This document shows, piece by piece, positions 35,587 to 46,883 of a stretch of DNA of 64,000 nucleotides. Where the stretch lies: NCBI GenBank assembly GCA_027924645.1, contig BSBN01000187.1, forward strand, positions 10,620,001-10,684,000. The letters run 5' to 3'. Positions within the stretch are counted from its first letter, which is position 1. Every line of letters begins with the position of its first letter. The notes under the pieces were generated by a model, which did not search any database, was not told the origin of the DNA, and saw only the letters and a program-made list of their open reading frames with translations. The DNA comes from Cunninghamia lanceolata (taxonomy: Eukaryota; Streptophyta; Pinopsida; Cupressales; Cupressaceae). The translations under genes were made by a program, and so were the position numbers.

Positions 35587-35810
35587 GATAAAATTGAACT
35601 CATCATTGCTATATGGGTTAAAACTGAACCATTGCTATATCTATTGACCATCACTTCAAAGTTAACAACTCATGCTATCATGGATAAAATTAAACTCATC
35701 ATTGCTATATCGATTGACCATCATTTCAAAGTTAACAATTTGTGCTACATGGATAAAATTGAACTCATCATTGCTATCTTGGTTAAAATTGGACCATTGA
35801 TATCTTGCTA
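35587..35810 (+). repeat. Leader tandem repeat, three unequal units
   Basis: The units start at 35587, 35683 and 35752 with gataaaatt(g/a)aactcatca and attgctat; the second lacks an internal segment. They are non-coding. Confidence 0.85.
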
Positions 35811-37111
35811 ATCATTTTAACTAGGGGAAGAGAACCACTATATACTGTGTTTTGGGAATGATACCAGGCCTATGCTCTCCCCTATCTTGGGTGATCAAAA
35901 TGCCAGACATATCATTTTTGCATGTGTTTTTCCTTTAGAGGGGCCTGCTCTTGGATACCATTCATCCAAGTAGGAACGAGCCTAAGTGGTAACAGGATAG
36001 ACACCAAGCCCTTCCAAGCCACTATAAATAAATTGTGTTTGGAGTGAAAGCTTCAAACAACGAGTGAAGTTGTGTTACACCGATAGCCAACCTCCCCCAA
36101 AACTCTCCAAGGCGCAACCCTTGCAGGCTAGGAGACTCCATAATAGAGAGTAGTGCTGCCACATGTATAACCACTTGAACAGTTACCTTCATTAAACACC
36201 TTTGTTTTAGTGGCCAAAAACCCTTGTTATCCATTTGAAGCCTAGGATTTGTACTTGTTTTTCCTTTTAGTCCAAAAAGAGTAAAAAAAATCACAAAAAA
36301 AAAAAGCCATTAAAATATTCTTTCTGTTTGTTGTGTCTTCTTGCTATAATTTTAGAAAATCAGATCAAAAAGACCTTCTTGCAACCAAAGTACCAAAAAC
36401 ATAAAAAATTTCCAAAAAAAAAATTGTAAAAACACTGAGAAAAGCCAGAGCGGTGCATCCATCCTCTATTGCAGCGCATTTGTGACGACTTGCAGTGCAT
36501 ATGTTCAGACCTACCGTGCTTTTCTATTTATTACAATGCATTTATATTTTACCAGTGCGGCGCATTTGTTGCAACTTACAGTGGATATATCAATTCCTAC
36601 AGCGCATCTATTTCAGCGCATGCATGACAGTGAGCACTTGCACATTTTGTGAGAGAAAAAATTTACTAGTTCTGGGTACCCATTTCAGTCTAGTTTCAGG
36701 TTTAGAGATAAGGTCTTACCTAGCAGTCTTTTTTCCATCCATTTCAAGCCAAAATCTCTCTTTTGCTAGTCATTTCATTCACCTTCTATCGAGTCTTTCT
36801 AGTCCAAGGTCAAAGTATCCCATATCCGATCAGCATAGGCCCCTTTTTTTTATCACTTTGGATTCAAGTAACCCTAGTAGGTCATAGAACTTTGCTAGTG
36901 GTCTTGGTGCATGACTAGTCCCTACACAGTAAGATAGGTATCGAGTACCCTTACTAGTGGCTACCGTCTTGTATCGGCAGTTTTACTTGGAATCATTGAT
37001 CGAGAAAGTCCTTTGTCCAAATCTTGTCATAAGTATCCCATTCTTAGCAGTCTCCATCAGCATCTTGCTAAAATCTCTAGTCCCATCCCACCTCATCCCT
37101 CGTCACCTTGC

Positions 37112-38673
37112 ATGGTTCTTACTAGATTTCAATACCAAAAGCAACTTGAAATGGCCAAATCATCCAAGCACATCGTCACACCTCATGATAGTGATGAGGA
37201 CATATCTAATGAAGATTATCAAGGAAGACTCCAAAATTGGAAATTCCAATGCTTGTTAGAGAAAGTGCTCTATGATGATCCTCACAAGTACTTTTATTAT
37301 CTTGCAAATCTTGGAATTAAACTCCCCGCAGATTTTGATATAGGCACAATCCAAGAAAATGTGGAGAATAATCATGAAGAAAGGGGAAAGAAAGCCATAG
37401 ACCCACATGCGGAGGATAACAATGAAAAAGAAAAGAAAGCCATAGACCCAAGTGCTCCTATGGAAGAAATGAGGAAACAACTCGAGGGTCTAAAGCAACA
37501 AATGTCAGATCTCAAGATGGGTACAAACACTAAAACCTATTCTTTGGAAGATATTGCACCATACCCCTTTGATAAAAGTTTGAACATGACACCATTTCCC
37601 TTTCGATTTGAAGTTCCTAAGTTTGACAAATACAAAGGGAAAGGGGACCCTAGAGATCACATTAGGGAATTCAATGCAACATGTATGGAAGTAGCTCACA
37701 ATGAGACTTACTTAATGAGACTATTCCCTAGATCTTTAGGTAGTCAAGCCATGGAGTGGTTCTCACGGCTCCCACCGGGCATCAAATCTTTTGATGAGTT
37801 AGTCAACAAATTCATCACGCACTTCTCTTACAATATTGAACACGAAGTCTCCATGCTAGACCTATGCAACACCAAGCAAAAGAGTGGTGAATCATTCACC
37901 ACTTTCCACCAAGCAAGTGCTCATATGATGTACCAGAGAAGCAATTAATGGAGATGTTTGTCCATAACCTCAATACCGATCTTAGCTATCAAATACAAAT
38001 ACAATTCCCTACCTCATTCTCAAAGGTCATAGAAATGGGATTGTTCATTGAAAAAGCTATGATCATCAAGGGGCAACTCAAGTTATACAAGGACACACCT
38101 ACCTCCAATTATATGACTAACAAATCAAAATTTTGGACTAAAAACAAAAATGTCGTCAATGATGGAGTAGTTGATGCCAAGGTGGTGGCTCCCAAGCAAC
38201 AACCGATATTCACTCTCAAAGGAGAGGCAAGCAATGTTACACCCAACAAAACATTCGCTTGGGAACCAAGACCATGGCTCAACTCAAATCCAAGGCACAA
38301 GTTCACACCGTTGGGTGAGTCTTAAGAATCTGCATTGAGGAAACTATTGGCCAACAATGAAATCTCTCTACCGCCAACAAGTGATTATGAGCCTCAAATC
38401 AAACCTCACTATTGGAAAGACACCGACTATTGTGAGTATCATAGAGGAAGAGGACATACAACCAACAATTGCATCCATCTCAAACATGTTATTCAAGATG
38501 TGCTTGATCAAAATCAAGGAGGAAGCCAACAACAAACCTCCAATGAGACACATGTGGCTTACAGAGATCCACTTCTCAATCATGATAGGCCATACAACAA
38601 TAACAACAACAACGGCAATAACAACAATGGCAACAACAATAGTAACAACAACAACAACAACCACAACAGGTAA
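37112..38673 (+). pseudogene. gag: Tat Gag: capsid domain and CX2HX4HX4C finger
   Basis: The likely start is ATG 37112 (MVLTRFQYQKQ). Residues about 60-110 are a charged, partly duplicated linker with KKAIDP twice. Retrotrans_gag follows: PFPFRFEVPKFDKYKGKGDP, HIREFNATCMEVAHNETYLM, LFPRSLGSQAMEWFSRLPPG, FDELVNKFITHF. A frameshift near 37935 moves the reading to the frame starting MEMFVHNL. A TAA stands at 38323-38325. The finger CEYHRGRGHTTNNC (38434-38475) is typical of Tat/Athila Gag. The C-terminus is an Asn tract from an AAC repeat. Confidence 0.9.
38595..38670 (+). repeat. (AAC)n microsatellite in gag
   Basis: An imperfect AAC/AAT repeat encodes an Asn-rich tail. The Val-rich antisense ORF across it is spurious. 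Confidence 0.95.
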
Positions 38674-39042
38674 AATTAGAACAGTGGGAATAATAATGCC
38701 AACTACGCAAGTGTGCCATTCGACTATACCATCAATTGCATATCAGAGCATGTCCCACAGATCAATGTGGTCACACCGAATCAACAATCGGAGCCTAACT
38801 AAAATAATTGCAGTATCATTACCTGCAGTGGTAAAGTCACATTAAATACCGTCCCTCCAAGGTCGTCACCTTCTCAGTCCAATCCCCATCAGTATAGCAT
38901 CATAGACCAACTTCGGAAGACTCTGACCCACATTTCAATCTTAGAGTTGTTGCGTCTATCTCCCTCCCACAAAGAGATTCTCAATAAAGCCTTAGTGGAA
39001 ACCACTGTCCCCACTAACTTGGCCCAAGAGAAGTTTTAGGCC

Positions 39043-39633
39043 ATGGTAGGTAATCTGACCTCCTCAAGTACCATATCATTTACCAAGCAAGATGACCTCT
39101 CAGTATCTCAACCTCATAACACCCCTCTTCACATTATCACCTTCATCCACAAGCACCACATCAAGAGGGTTCTCATTGATGGGGGAGCCAGTTTAAATAT
39201 TTGCACATTAAAACTAGTCCTTACATTGGGGTTCTTTGAGAATGCAGTTGATCCAAGGAAGAATATTACTATCAAAGCCTATGATGAAGAGGAGAGAACT
39301 ACAAAGGGAATAGTAGTCTTACCCATACAAGTGGGACCAATAATAAAAGATGTTGTATAACAAGTCCTAGATAGGGAGCTCACCTATAATATTCTCCTAG
39401 GTAGACCATGGATTCATGCCATGAAAGTTGTTCCCTCTACTTATCACCAATGCATAAAATTCCCGCATAATGGCAAGCAAGTCACCATCCAAGGAGACCC
39501 TGACCCCTTTCATCATTGCAACTCTGTCCTTTCAAAACCCAATTGCATCATAGTGAACAATAAAGCATCTACATCCCCTACCCCACAGCATGATCATACC
39601 TCTGAAGCTTCCTCATCAAAGCCCAAAGAGTAG
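39043..39633 (+). pseudogene. Tat aspartic protease
   Basis: HIKRVLIDGGASLNICTLKL has the DGGAS catalytic motif of Tat/Athila-type retropepsins. After a TAA at 39358-39360 the same frame reads YNILLGRPWIHAMKVVPSTY and HQCIKFPHNGKQVTIQGDP, the conserved end of the domain. The stop replaces a Gln-type position (VV*QVLDREL). It precedes a long acidic linker and RT. Confidence 0.88.
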
Positions 39634-40817
39634 AAAATCACCATCAAAGAAATTGGAGTTGGGGAATACTCCATTGAGCATAGCCTAAATCTAGCCAAGA
39701 TGCCTTTATCTCCTAGATCCTTTGGTCAACCCAAGCATTTTCCAAAGGCATCTGCTCCTCCTATAGCTCTTATAGCTCCCTTTGTAAAATGGGGGACCTT
39801 ATCCAATGAAACAAAGGAAAGAGATGTCCTAAAATGGCTTTATACTGAAGAAGAAAACATACAATAGGAACCACCTAGGCTCCAAACAGAACTCTATGGG
39901 TGAGGAGAAGCTATCCTACACAGAATGGGTTACGAAGGACAAGGTCCTATCAGCCTAAGAAAAGAAGGAATCATAGAACCCATTCAACCTTCTTCATCCT
40001 CATTGGCTAGAAATACAAATGGCCTAGGATATAAAGGCAAGGGAAAGGCTAAAGAAAATGATTATCTTGTAGAAATGATCCATACACTTCAAGTGAATAG
40101 TGCCACAGATTCTAATGAATATGAGTGGGATGAGCTGATAGAGCATTCCTATGATGACAAAGAGGTCGATACCATTCAAACTTATAGCCCCTACCATGAG
40201 GGACAAATGCTACCGAACATACCACTAGAGTCTGATTTGCCTATCTCTGAGAACATGACTTTCGAGGAAGGTTCGAGTTCTATCGCAATAAACAATTTGG
40301 AGGAAAGTACCATCCCAAACACTCCCCCTACCAATACTCCTAGCATATCCATTCAAACTATCAATGAATCAGATCTATCCTCTGACTCCCTCCCCCTTGT
40401 ACATCTTGAACTTATTGACTGGGATCTACAAGGAAACCCTCAACTAGATATGTTCCAAAACAACGATGCTTATATTGACTATATGGAACTTAGGGACCAC
40501 CTACCCAAAGGAGATCATAAAGCTAGTTTCTCTATAGAACTTAATACCATGGCTTATTTCAGAGAGGGTGCCAAGCCTTCCAGTCGCAAAAATATCAAAA
40601 TAAAAACTAGATCTGACGGTGAAAACTACTTCACGACAGTGTGAGATCACAAAACAGTAAAAAGAAAGGACGCATCCGAAGGTGAAAACCCAACTGTGGC
40701 ACCTGATGATGGAAGGATTGACACTCTCCCCAATGACATGCACCAAGAGAAGTCTCAGATTTTTGTGGAACCCATAGAGCCAGTTAAACTTGGAACAAAG
40801 GAATAGCCTAAGATCAT
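39634..40817 (+). pseudogene. Protease-RT linker of the Tat polyprotein
   Basis: A low-complexity Ser/Glu/Pro/Asn-rich frame (longest open piece 39925-40644, 239 codons) links protease to RT. The RMGYEGQGPISLRKEGI stretch resembles a G-patch-like segment seen in some Tat elements (LGYxGxGPIG). No enzyme motif is present. Confidence 0.65.
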
Positions 40818-41441
40818 TCACTTTTCTAAGTCTCTAACCCTACCAGAAAAGACTAAGTTTATACCATTCTTCAAGAGAAAGCAAGTCAATTTTGCTTGGT
40901 CATATGTAGATATGCCAGGGTTAGATCTAGATTTGATTCTACACCATCTTCCATTAGATCCAGGAGTGAAACCAGTGAAATAGAAGCTTATAAAGATGCA
41001 TCCACACATAGCACTGCTTGTAAAAGAAGAACTCAAGAAATTACTGGATGTAGGGTTCATCAGAGCTATAGACTATCTGGATTGGGTTTCCAACATTGTA
41101 CTAGTGTCCAAACCAGATGGCTAAGTCAGACTATGCAATGACTTTAGAGATCTAAACAAAGCTTGCTGCAAGGATGATTTGCTGTTGCCAAATATAGATA
41201 TCATAGTCGACTTAACAACAGGGCATACCATGTTATCTCTCATGGATGGCTTATCAGGATATAATCAGATCAAGATAGCACCAAAAGACCAGCATAAGAT
41301 AGCTTTTACTTGTCCATGGGGCACCTTTTGTTGGAATGTCATGCCATTTGGGCTAAAGAACGCAGGAGCCACATATCAACGTGCTATGACTATTATATTC
41401 CATGATATGATGCATGTAACAATGGAAGATTATGTAGATGA
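40818..41441 (+). pseudogene. Tat reverse transcriptase with internal deletion
   Basis: Read across frames: KLIKMHPHIALLVKEELKKL, GFIRAIDYLDWVSNIVLVSK, VRLCNDFRDLNKACCKDDLL, LSLMDGLSGYNQIKIAPKDQ, KIAFTCPWGTFCWNVMPFGL, NAGATYQRAMTIIFHDM and EDYVDDTI. The YVDD box is intact. Immediately after it the sequence jumps to RNase H (YISATPTALGALL) at about 41442. The thumb and connection, roughly 130 codons in relatives, are missing. A TAG stands in PDG*VRLC. Confidence 0.92.
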
Positions 41442-41809
41442 TACTATACATATCTGCTACACCTACAGCTCTTGGGGCTCTTCTTGCGCAACAAGATTAT
41501 GAGAATAAGGAAAGAGCCATCTACTATATCAGTTGCACATTGGTAGGCTATGAGTTGCAATACTCTCAGATAGAAAGATCATGTCTTGCGGTAGTTTTTT
41601 CTTCCCAAAAACTCCAACATTATATGCTTGCGCATCTAGTCAAACTTATTGCAAAAATAGATCCACTGAAATACCTACTAAGCAAAGCAGCTCTTACAAG
41701 TCGCCTAGCCAAATGAGTAATGCTCCTAAGTGAATATGACATTGAGTATATAGACAGAAAAGCTATAAAAGGGAAAGTCATTGCTGATCAGTTAGCAGAT
41801 GTACCATTA
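41442..41809 (+). pseudogene. RT-linked RNase H of the Tat element
   Basis: ISATPTALGALLAQQ, RAIYYISCTLVGYELQYSQI, ERSCLAVVFSSQKLQHYML, LIAKIDPLKYLLSKAALTSR, then after a TGA (Trp in relatives) EYDIEYIDRKAIKGKVIADQ. It is out of frame with RT because of the deletion at about 41442. It leads into the second RNase H. Confidence 0.9.
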
Positions 41810-41877
41810 TAGGACACCACACCTATGCAATTTGAATTTCCAGATGAGTCCCTATTCAACATCTCAACACATTCTTG

Positions 41878-42508
41878 GAAGCTCTACTTCGATGGGTCCT
41901 ACACAAACCATTGATCGGGGGTAGGAATCTTGTTTGTAATTCCTCATGGTGACAACATACCAAAGTCTTACCATTTGTTATTTCCATGCACCAATAACAT
42001 AGAAGAATATGAAGCCTTAGAAATTGGCCTCAAGATGGCAACATATTGGAAAATTAAAGAGCTACATGTCTATGGTGATTCTCAACTAGTGATAAATCAA
42101 GTCAATGACGATTACCAAACCAAAGATGAGAAGCTTGTCCCATACAAGCGCATGATAGATGACTTTAAGGAATACTTTGTGATTATATCTTTTGAGCAAA
42201 TACTTTGCATTGAGAACAAAGCAGTAGATGCCATGGCGATCATCACCTCTCTTCTCGAGATACCAAAGAATGAGTCACGATATGACTTCTTAGTGGAAAC
42301 AATTCGACAACCAGCTTATGATCTTCCTAAGACCCATACCATATGCCTTTTAGTTGGATTTGATTCACCTTGTGATGCAGAGGTAGGAGGACCAAAACTA
42401 TCCTCAATAACATTAACAAATAAAAGAACTAATCCAATTGCTTTGGTCAGGTTGAAGAGAACATTAATACATATTTTTCCTCCAATTTTCATGAAGATCC
42501 AATGGTAG
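41878..42508 (+). pseudogene. Second, archaeal-type RNase H (aRNH)
   Basis: WKLYFDGSYTN, then GVGILFVIPHGD, NNIEEYEALEIGLKMATYWK, ELHVYGDSQLVINQVNDDYQ and ENKAVDAMAI. The D-E-D catalytic residues are in place (FDGS, EEYEA, YGDSQL). An additional RNase H after the RT-linked one is a known feature of Tat-lineage elements. A TGA interrupts at NH*SGVG. Homology fades near 42350. Confidence 0.9.
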
Positions 42509-42985
42509 GGGAGAAGGTTATGATTTTTTCCCAAAACTACAAACCCTAGGCAACGTTCAGACCAATCTCTGAAATAGCAGTTTAATATTCAGAAATGCAA
42601 AAACAAGGGTATCTTTAATTGATATCACATCAAAATGTAACAACCCACATTCTCCAACCTTCTCCCCTTTGCCTTCACAAATGGATACAAGGCCTTTTAA
42701 AGGCATTACATCATGACTCCTCACATTCCAATTGATTTCTAACTGCCTATCAACGCCTAGAACCAAAATGACCTTTCATATTCCAAGTTTGCATCATTTG
42801 CAACTTTACAATTTTGCATCATTTACACAAATTTGAACTTAGACCTCTCTTAGTGACTTTAATAAAAGGAAAAATGACTTAATTTATCTCATTACATTGT
42901 TGAATCATCAAAGTTTAATCAAATTCCTATGAAAGCATCAATTTGTCAAGGTGCTCCTGCACCACCTTGGTACTGTAAGGTTTAC
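42509..42985. other. Non-homologous insert between aRNH and integrase
   Basis: About 480 bases share nothing with pol; the flanks read aRNH on the left and the integrase N-terminus on the right. No LTR ends or terminal inverted repeats could be identified by eye. It could be a small non-autonomous insertion or replaced sequence. Confidence 0.5.
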
Positions 42986-44222
42986 ACCTACCTAAAGGAA
43001 AACACCCTCCCACCTAACTTATCTTCAAACCAATGACGAACCTTTATACGCCAAACCTCTCGCTATACCATTATTGCTAACACCCTATACCAATGTGGCC
43101 TAGATGGTACTTTACTCCGTTTTTTAGAACGAGAAGAATCTCTAACTGCCTTACAAGACGTGCAAGAAGGGATTTGCGGAACACACTCTAGCGGTCCTTC
43201 TCTAGCTAAGAAACTCATGCGTTTGGGTTATTACTGGCTGAACATGGAAATAGATTCATACCAGTTTGTGAAGAAGTGCAAGCAGTGCCAAATACATGGG
43301 AACCTAATACATGCACTAGCTCAAGAGTTGAGACCTTTAACGACACCTTGGCCCTTTTTCCAATGGGGACTTGATCTTGTGGGAAAGATCCATCCACCAT
43401 CCTCCAACGGCCACAAATTCATCATAACCACCACTGAGTATTTTACCAAGTGGATTGAATCCGTTCCCCTCACTACCATCATAGGTAAGCAAATCTCCTC
43501 ATTCATCCTGAATTACCTCATCTGCAAATACAGAATTCCTTCATCCATTATCATGGATAATGGAAGACCCTTCAAGAATCAAGATGTCCAAGAACTCTAT
43601 GACCAATTCAAAATCCAACACCGTTTCTCCACACCCTACTACCCCCAAGGCAATGGTCAAGCTGAAGCATCCAACAAGACCGTCTTGAAACTCCTCAAGA
43701 AGATGGTCAATGATGCTGGCTGTGATTGGCACATCCAACTCAATCCTGCTCTGTGGACCTACAAAACCAGTATACGCACTACCATAGGTGCTACCCCTTA
43801 TGCCCTTGTCTATGGCTCAGAAGCTATCCTTCCCATTGAGGTTGAGTTACCATCTCTCAGGGTGTCATTAAAAGGTCTCATATTAGATGAAGAGTACAGA
43901 GTCTCTAGATTACAAGAATTAGAGTTGCTAGAGGAAAGGAGACAGAAAGCCTTTGACCATGTCAAAGCATATCAACAAATGATGTCAAGAAGCTATAACC
44001 ACAGGGTTTGCCCAAGAGTCTTCAAAGTTGGAGATCTAGTCCTTAAGGAAAATCCCCACAATCAATAGGATAGGGAAAAGAAATTCAAGTTCAAACCCAA
44101 CTGGATTGGGCCTTATGTAATTGTAGCTGCTTATGGATCGAGGGCATATCAGTTAGCAACATCAGAGGGTGAGCTATTCGATGACCCAATCAACAACATG
44201 CATCTTTTCCAGTTCTATACCT
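42986..44222 (+). pseudogene. Tat integrase with GPY/F module
   Basis: The reading starts YLKENTLPPNLSSNQ and RQTSRYTIIANTLYQCG. The zinc finger shows H in CGTHSSG and the pair CKQC. Core: WPFFQWGLDLVG, FIITTTEYFTKWIE, IIMDNGRPFKN, HRFSTPYYPQGNGQAEASNK, so all three DDE residues are present (D in GLDLVG, D in MDNG, E in QAEASN). 43160-44068 is open for 302 codons, the longest intact pol piece in the window. After a TAG the frame continues WIGPYVIVAAYGSRAYQLA, the GPY/F module, to a TAG near 44222. Confidence 0.95.
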
Positions 44223-44326
44223 AGGAGAACCCTAATGTAAGGGGGGCATAAAAATACAAAAAAAATAAAAAAATTAGAAAAATACAAAAAAAAAATCAAA
44301 AAATTAGAAAAAAACAAAAAAATCAT

Positions 44327-44465
44327 CCTTTGGTGAAAACCTGGCAAATAGGCACCTTGGATAGGTATCATGATGAAAACCTGGCAAAAAGGCATCATGT
44401 GCACTTTCTAGCTTTTCGTGCAAATAAAAACAAGTGGTGAAAACCTGGTAAATAGGTGTTACTTG
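44327..44465 (+). other. Three hairpins with a constant loop
   Basis: Three segments share the loop gAAAACCTGG(C/T)AAA(T/A)AGG but have different stems. At 44369-44399 CATGATG pairs with CATCATG. At 44331-44356 GGTG pairs with CACC. At 44431-44465 CAAGTGGTG pairs with TGTTACTTG, using G-U pairs. Stem bases change while pairing is kept, which suggests RNA structure just after integrase in the sense transcript. Confidence 0.65.
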
Positions 44466-44694
44466 TGATAAACCACCTTCTCCATCTTTGGGAAACCAAT
44501 CACCTTGTGTCCATTCTTCCTCGTGTCCTGTTCGACCCATATCCATTCTATAATAAAAACCTAATGATAACCTATCATGGCTTGATACTCTATCTCTTTG
44601 TTGCCTTGTCAACCAAGGTTTCATCCCATATCGTATCCATCGTGTCAGCCTAGCATGGTGTCTCTCATTAGTGCCCATGGTCCAAGTCCATGAA

Positions 44695-44865
44695 CTACGT
44701 TGCCTCTGGGTTGTCACGTAGGCAAGGCCATTTCTCAAATATGTCCCTGAGGCTCCCACAATCCCATCCATCTCATTTCTTGTCATCTTTTCTTCTAGTC
44801 CATCTATGGTCCATTAGGGTTTACCCTGAACTACGTTGCCTCTACGTCGTCACGTAGGCAAGGCC
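44695..44865 (+). repeat. Repeated CTACGTTGCCT...ACGTAGGCAAGG motif
   Basis: Two copies of a 35-base motif (44695-44729 and 44831-44865). In the second, TGCCTCTACGT (44837-44847) pairs with ACGTAGGCA (44852-44860) around a four-base loop, apart from a CT bulge. I believe similar ACGTAGGCA hairpins occur after pol in other Tat elements, from memory only. Confidence 0.6.
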
Positions 44866-46883
44866 ATTTAGCAATGAGCCTCCATGGCACTAGGTCAGTC
44901 CCTTAGGGTCCGTCTCACCAATAAGGATTGTGGAATCCTCTCACCAGGCAAGCAAGCGCAAGCAAAGCCCGCTTTCAAGCAAAAATCCTAACACAAGACA
45001 TTAACCTATCCAAAGCAAAGCAAACAAACTCCTAAGGCCTTCTAAATGATTTTACCCAAATTATGGCAAGAAACAAACACATCTAAATGCAAAAATGTTT
45101 TGTGGATTGGAAACATGGTTAAAATACAGAGTCTTGATTTTTGCTATCATGCCTTCCTATGCTACTCGAGGATGCCAAAAGATAGAGATGCTATGATAGG
45201 GGCATGATTATTTTCTTTGTTTGCTGCTTGTGGATTAAACTTTAGTAATGTGAAACCTTGTCTAAAGACATGATCGGCAAAAGATCATTGAGGACATTCA
45301 AGGACTAACATGAAAAGGGGCAATCCTTGACTATTGATACGCAAGAAATACTCAGGTCATCTCGGTTCAATTATACCTCGATGCTTGTATTAACTTGCTA
45401 AATTAAAATCCATGTTAGCAATGCTCATGTCATCTTGGTTCAATTATACCTAGATGCTTGCATTAACTTACAACATTCAGAAAAAGTACCAAAAAAATTG
45501 CCCAATGATGAAATAAACACTTCAAATTACTTGCACCGTCAAGATGTCAAAAGCAAAGCATCCATTATACATCCATATATACATCCATGCATCCATATCC
45601 CATGCAATAAAAGATCCTAACAGTATAGAGTAACAATACAAAGTTAAAGCTTGTGAGTCTTTCTTTCTATCGAGTCGTTCTCTCAATCAATCTTCTATCT
45701 ATCATTCTATCATTTCTGTGTCGATAGAGTACATTTGGACATCACAAAAACATAGCATATAGTTGCATATCATATCATATGAGATAGTCATTTACATGAT
45801 TAAATCAGTTGCATACATAGAAATTGCATTAGATCATCCATATACAGTCTGTTGCAATCATCATATAGTGTCAAAAAATAGAAAAAATCAAAAAACATAG
45901 ATAAGTGCATCACATAAGTTACATAATCATATATATATCATTTTGCACACACACACATTAGAGACATATCAAAGTAAAACATCTAGGTCTGCATTAGGTC
46001 ATATAGCATCACATAGCATCATATGAAAATCTACATTAGACAAACATTGCATAACATCAAGTAAAAACATGAAAATCTGCATTAGATAAACATGTGCATC
46101 GCATCATACAATAGAAATGCATCATAACCCATATAAAGCACCAAAATAGATGCATCATCATATAAATATCGTAAAATATGTCCAAATGTACAATACCAAG
46201 TGGTCCATCTCTAAATCAATGTCATATACAAAGGGTACATCCCAGGGATGGCGATACATGTCTCAAAATACAAAAATGGTACATAAGGTCTATCTGGCTA
46301 TTGGAACCATCAAAAAGGTACACATAGGATCCAAAACCTATAACTCTCTGCTACCCCTGCTACTGTGGACCACTGCTCCCAATAGTATCTCTTGTATCCC
46401 CTCCTTTGCTGGCCTCAGACTACTGCGGGCCCATCACAGAGGCCCTTGACCTCGATGGACCTGCTCTCTGGGAGGCTGCAGAGTAGCTCCTGTAACTCGA
46501 AGCCCTCTGACTCGCTAGCAAAGCACCATGATATAAACCCTATTAGTACTGTGTCTGAGCCTACACTCTAGTAAACACACCCTGTACCTGCGCTAGCTAT
46601 GTCTGTGCCTACGCTAGCTATGTCTATACTTGCACTAACTGTGCATGTGCCTGATGCACTTGCCCAACCAAAAAACTACTCACTACATCTATCCCTAGGG
46701 CTGCCACTGCGGTATCCCACTCTACTTAGATAAATCATATCCATGCATCTTCCATATCTCTCTCTCTAGTAAGTCCTACAATGACCTCTATGTCTGTCTC
46801 TCACCGGCCATCATCCCTCCTGATCTATGCTCGTAGCTGTCTAACCTCTCCCCTCAAGGTGGCTATAGTCCTCTCCTGGACGT
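44866..46883. other. 3' region of the Tat element, no sense gene seen
   Basis: Non-coding on the plus strand. It has duplicated segments near 45340 and 45430 (gtcatct(c/t)ggttcaattatacct(c/a)gatgcttg) and A-rich cat/catat runs at 45740-46200. The minus strand left of 46884 may hold the decayed end of the antisense ORF. Confidence 0.5.

Noticed and set aside
38368..38845. Val-rich and Thr-rich ORFs over the Asn tract
   Set aside because: They are other-frame readings of the AAC repeat in gag.
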